From the NCBI RefSeq assembly GCF_031119335.1, contig NZ_JAVHXT010000002.1, positions 124,001 through 188,000 of the forward strand: DNA of 64,000 nt. Reading direction: 5' to 3'. How positions within the stretch are numbered: the stretch's first letter is position 1; every line of letters starts with the position of its first letter. The notes under the pieces are model-generated. The model saw only the letters and a program-made list of their open reading frames with translations, was not told the origin of the DNA and ran no database searches. The DNA comes from Pedobacter sp. (lineage in GTDB: Bacteria; Bacteroidota; Bacteroidia; Sphingobacteriales; Sphingobacteriaceae). A program made the translations under genes and the position numbers. Below are positions 61,538 to 64,000 of the stretch, in pieces.

Positions 61538-64000
61538 CTATCGTTTTAAGGTTAGATGTCCAACGTGTTTTTCATTTCCATCGAGGATGACAATATAGAA
61601 GTACGTACCTTCTGGTAAATCTTCTCCAATTCTCAAACCGGTGTTGCTGCGTCCATCCCAATCGTTTTGGTAATTATTGCTGATGTACACTCTATTTCCC
61701 CATCGGTTAAATACCTCTAGCGAAAGTCGTTTATAACCATTATTTTCAATCACAAACTTATCGTTGGCACCATCGCCGTTAGGAGAAAAACCTCCTGGAA
61801 TAAACTCCTTAGGCTTTTGGATATCGATATTTGTTGGGTCTGATGGGCTAACATCGCCAGCATTGTTAGGGTCTGGTTTTAAACCGTTGGTAGAAATATC
61901 GGTTACGGCAATTCCCGTAGCAGATTGCGCTAATGCTGTTGCACTGTTCGAGTACGTTTTAGAGGTACTTGTTGGCATTACATTAACTTCCATTTCTATG
62001 GTTTGTGTAGCACCAACTGTCAGGGTATTTCCAGCTTGTAACAACTGTACATCTGTGTTACCGTTATAGGCTGTATTTACAGTTAGGGTACCCAAGGTTC
62101 TAACAGCTCGTACTGTAAAATTATCACCGCCAAAGGTAGTACGTAAATTATCGGTGATGTTTACATTATTAAGTACTGATACGCCGTAGTTTCCAACCGT
62201 TAACCTATAAGTGATGTTATACGAACCGTTAACCTGTTTAACTGAAGAAATGATTGCCTTGGCCAAACCAATTTTCGGTGCATCTTTTACATCGATAGTT
62301 ACTGTTGCTACGTTAGAAACAACCCCAGATTTATCTTTCACTGTATAACGGAACGTATCTGTACCGTAGTAACCCGCATTTGGTGTGTAAGTTACCCTAC
62401 CCGTTGTAGGATTAACAGTTAGCGTTCCGTTAGCTGGTTGCTGCGTAATTACCACAGAAGTTAAATCTAAACCGTCATCGATATCGCTATCGTTTGCCAA
62501 TATATCTATAACTACTGGAGTAAATGGCGTAGTGGTAGCATTGTCGTTTACTGCTACTGGAACATCGTTTACCGAAGTTACCGTAATGTTCAGTTTAGCC
62601 GTTGCCGCACCTCCTTTTCCATCGCTTACCGTGTAGGTAATTTCTGGAACCGTACCATTGTAATTTGCTGCAGGTGTGAAGCTGTAACTACCATCTGCAT
62701 GGATGGTAATGCTGCCCACATTCGGAATGGTAAAGGCGATACCTATTGTTGGCGTGCCGATTACTCCAGCAATGCTGAAACCTGTAACAGTTAACACATC
62801 GCCATCAGCATCGGTAGCATTTTTCAACAGACCGTTGGCAGCTGTTAACGTTAGTGGTGTGTCTTCATTTGTTATTGCTGTGTTGTCTCCAACTACTGGC
62901 ACATCGTTAACCGAAGTTACCGTGATGTTCAGTTTAGCAGTTGCCGTACCTCCCTTGCCATCGCTTACCGTGTAGGTAATTTCTGGAACTGCACCATTGT
63001 AATTTGCCGCAGGTGTAAAGCTGTAGCTACCATCGGCATTGATAGTAATGCTGCCCACATTTGGAATGGTAAAAGCTGTACCAATTGTTGGTGTGCCCGT
63101 TACTCCAGCAATGCTGAAACCTGTGATGCTCAACACATCCCCGTCGGCATCAGTGTCATTGCTTAACAGTCCGTTGGCTGCTGTTACCGTTAGTGGCGTA
63201 TCCTCGTTAGTGGTTGCCGTGTCGTTTGCGGTTACCGGAACATCGTTAACTGAAGTTACTGTGATGTTCAGTTTCGCTGATGCCGTACCACCGTTACCAT
63301 CGCTTACCGTGTAGGTAATTTCTGGAACTGCGCCATGGTAGTTTGCTATTGGTGTAAAGCTGTAGCTACCATCCGAATTGATACGAATTGTACCAACATT
63401 TGGAATTACAAACGGTGTATTTACCGCTGGTGCAGCTGTTACGCCGGCAATGGTATAACCTGTTAAAGTTAAAGCGTCGCCGTCTACATCGCTATCGTTT
63501 TTAAATAAGCCATTAGCCGCTGTTACTGTAAGCGGTGTGTCTTCGTTAGTTGTTGCGGTATCATTGTTAGTTACCGGAACATCGTTTACTGGTGTAATTA
63601 CAATTTTAAGAATTGCCGTTGCAGTTGCTCCATTTCCATCACTTATAGTGTAATTGATATCTGGTATGGTGCCATGGTAATTTGGCAGTGGAACAAAGGT
63701 GTAAGTTCCGTTAGCATTTAAGGTAATACTACCTGCGTTTGGAATTACAAATGGAGTACCTACAACCGGAGTTCCAGCTACACCTGTGATGGTGAAACCT
63801 GAAACCGTGAGCACGTCACCATCAGCATCGGTATCGTTAGCAATAACGTTACCGGTTGCATTAGTGTCTTCTGCTGCCGTTCTGTTATCATGTACTGCTA
63901 CTGGAACATCATTTATAGAGGTTACGGCAATTTTTAAACTTGCGGTAGCACTACCACCTTTACCATCACTTACAGTATAAGTAATTGCTGGTACATTACC
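61538..64000 (-). CDS. Large repeat adhesin with gliding-motility-type C-terminal domain (5' truncated by window edge)
   Basis: 820 residues are visible and the frame stays open to base 64000, so the true start is outside. The visible part has at least four tandem cadherin/VCBS-like repeats of 113 residues (NEDTPLTVTAANGLLSNDTD ... YSFTPAANYNGAVPEITYTV), then a bacterial Ig-like unit, a DUF11-like domain (VGNYGVSVLNNVNITDNL), and a C-terminal CHU_C domain of about 85 residues (FIPGGFSPNGDGANDKFVIE ... WDGRSNTGLRIGEDLPEGTY). The last is a type B T9SS sorting signal. It is the first known gene of an operon with porP and the OmpA gene. SprB-like role inferred. Confidence 0.93.
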   Translation of the reverse strand, partial: GNVPAITYTVSDGKGGSATASLKIAVTSINDVPVAVHDNRTAAEDTNATGNVIANDTDADGDVLTVSGFTITGVAGTPVVGTPFVIPNAGSITLNANGTYTFVPLPNYHGTIPDINYTISDGNGATATAILKIVITPVNDVPVTNNDTATTNEDTPLTVTAANGLFKNDSDVDGDALTLTGYTIAGVTAAPAVNTPFVIPNVGTIRINSDGSYSFTPIANYHGAVPEITYTVSDGNGGTASAKLNITVTSVNDVPVTANDTATTNEDTPLTVTAANGLLSNDTDADGDVLSITGFSIAGVTGTPTIGTAFTIPNVGSITINADGSYSFTPAANYNGAVPEITYTVSDGKGGTATAKLNITVTSVNDVPVVGDNTAITNEDTPLTLTAANGLLKNATDADGDVLTVTGFSIAGVIGTPTIGIAFTIPNVGSITIHADGSYSFTPAANYNGTVPEITYTVSDGKGGAATAKLNITVTSVNDVPVAVNDNATTTPFTPVVIDILANDSDIDDGLDLTSVVITQQPANGTLTVNPTTGRVTYTPNAGYYGTDTFRYTVKDKSGVVSNVATVTIDVKDAPKIGLAKAIISSVKQVNGSYNITYRLTVGNYGVSVLNNVNITDNLRTTFGGDNFTVRAVRTLGTLTVNTAYNGNTDVQLLQAGNTLTVGATQTIEMEVNVMPTSTSKTYSNSATALAQSATGIAVTDISTNGLKPDPNNAGDVSPSDPTNIDIQKPKEFIPGGFSPNGDGANDKFVIENNGYKRLSLEVFNRWGNRVYISNNYQNDWDGRSNTGLRIGEDLPEGTYFYIVILDGNEKHVGHLTLKR
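62562..64000 (-). repeat. Tandem 339-bp repeats in the adhesin gene
   Basis: Unit boundaries (start of the ACATCGTT segment) fall at 62562, 62901, 63240, 63579 and 63906, spacing 339, 339, 339 and 327 bp. The first two units are nearly identical over long stretches. The shorter spacing is a 4-codon deletion. The array continues past the window edge. Confidence 0.85.

Noticed and set aside
62703..63314. Repeated plus-strand frames with the pattern MLPTFGMVKA
   Set aside because: They are antisense shadows of the tandem repeats in the adhesin gene.

Overview
The window is chromosomal DNA from a member of the Bacteroidota, most likely Sphingobacteriaceae and close to Pedobacter. The evidence is a low-GC, gene-dense sequence; promoters of the TAnnTTTG (-7) type; the futalosine route to menaquinone (mqnB, mqnD); GldD; and a type IX secretion gene set (type B sorted adhesin, PorP/SprF, OmpA). 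Families typical of the phylum (DUF4251, GIN/DUF2807, DUF3137-LemA) and many hairpin-forming intergenic repeats point the same way. The genus is inference. I saw no rRNA, tRNA, CRISPR array, prophage or complete insertion sequence.

Layout. 1-7.6 kb: a TetR regulator with a double operator and a nitroreductase, then a DUF418 membrane protein, a secreted M20 peptidase, pgi and a DUF4251 protein. 8-10.4 kb: lemA with two tandem DUF3137 genes that share an identical 3' segment. 11-13.5 kb: prfC and a PhnB-like protein. 13.5-20.7 kb: a 1242-residue membrane histidine kinase translationally coupled to a 1149-residue putative outer-membrane barrel, with a 126-bp MITE-like element just upstream. 20.9-25.5 kb: fabD, folE, queD, then mqnB and mqnD separated by a toxin-antitoxin pair whose toxin is frameshifted. 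25.5-34.1 kb: a PAS-LuxR regulator, a coiled-coil envelope protein, a lipoprotein with an FtsX-type permease, an MBL hydrolase, aroE-gldD, a phosphosulfolactate synthase homologue and a TPR protein.

34.3-47.2 kb: an ALDH7 dehydrogenase, a GIN-domain protein, an SNF2 helicase followed by two small paralogous acidic proteins, a KAS III-like enzyme, a LUD protein, rsfS-ftsH and divergent birA. 47.2-52.6 kb: a split DsbD system (two free-standing N-domains plus the membrane-thioredoxin part) overlapping pfkA, then comM. 52.7-58.2 kb: a TPR protein, a lipoprotein, a zinc-ribbon protein coupled to a Nif3-like protein, a threefold repeat block, and a TM2-DUF2752 pair. 58.4-64 kb: a minus-strand operon of repeat-rich adhesin, PorP/SprF and OmpA; the adhesin runs off the right edge.

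Most genes are housekeeping. The unusual content is largely between genes. At least seven intergenic loci, plus one decayed copy, share the same pair of end motifs but enclose different central hairpins, as if one frame repeatedly accepts different hairpin cargo. Other notable items are the DUF3137 gene-conversion tract, LytTR-like direct repeats upstream of two transcription units, the broken ParE-like toxin, and the orphan kinase-barrel pair.
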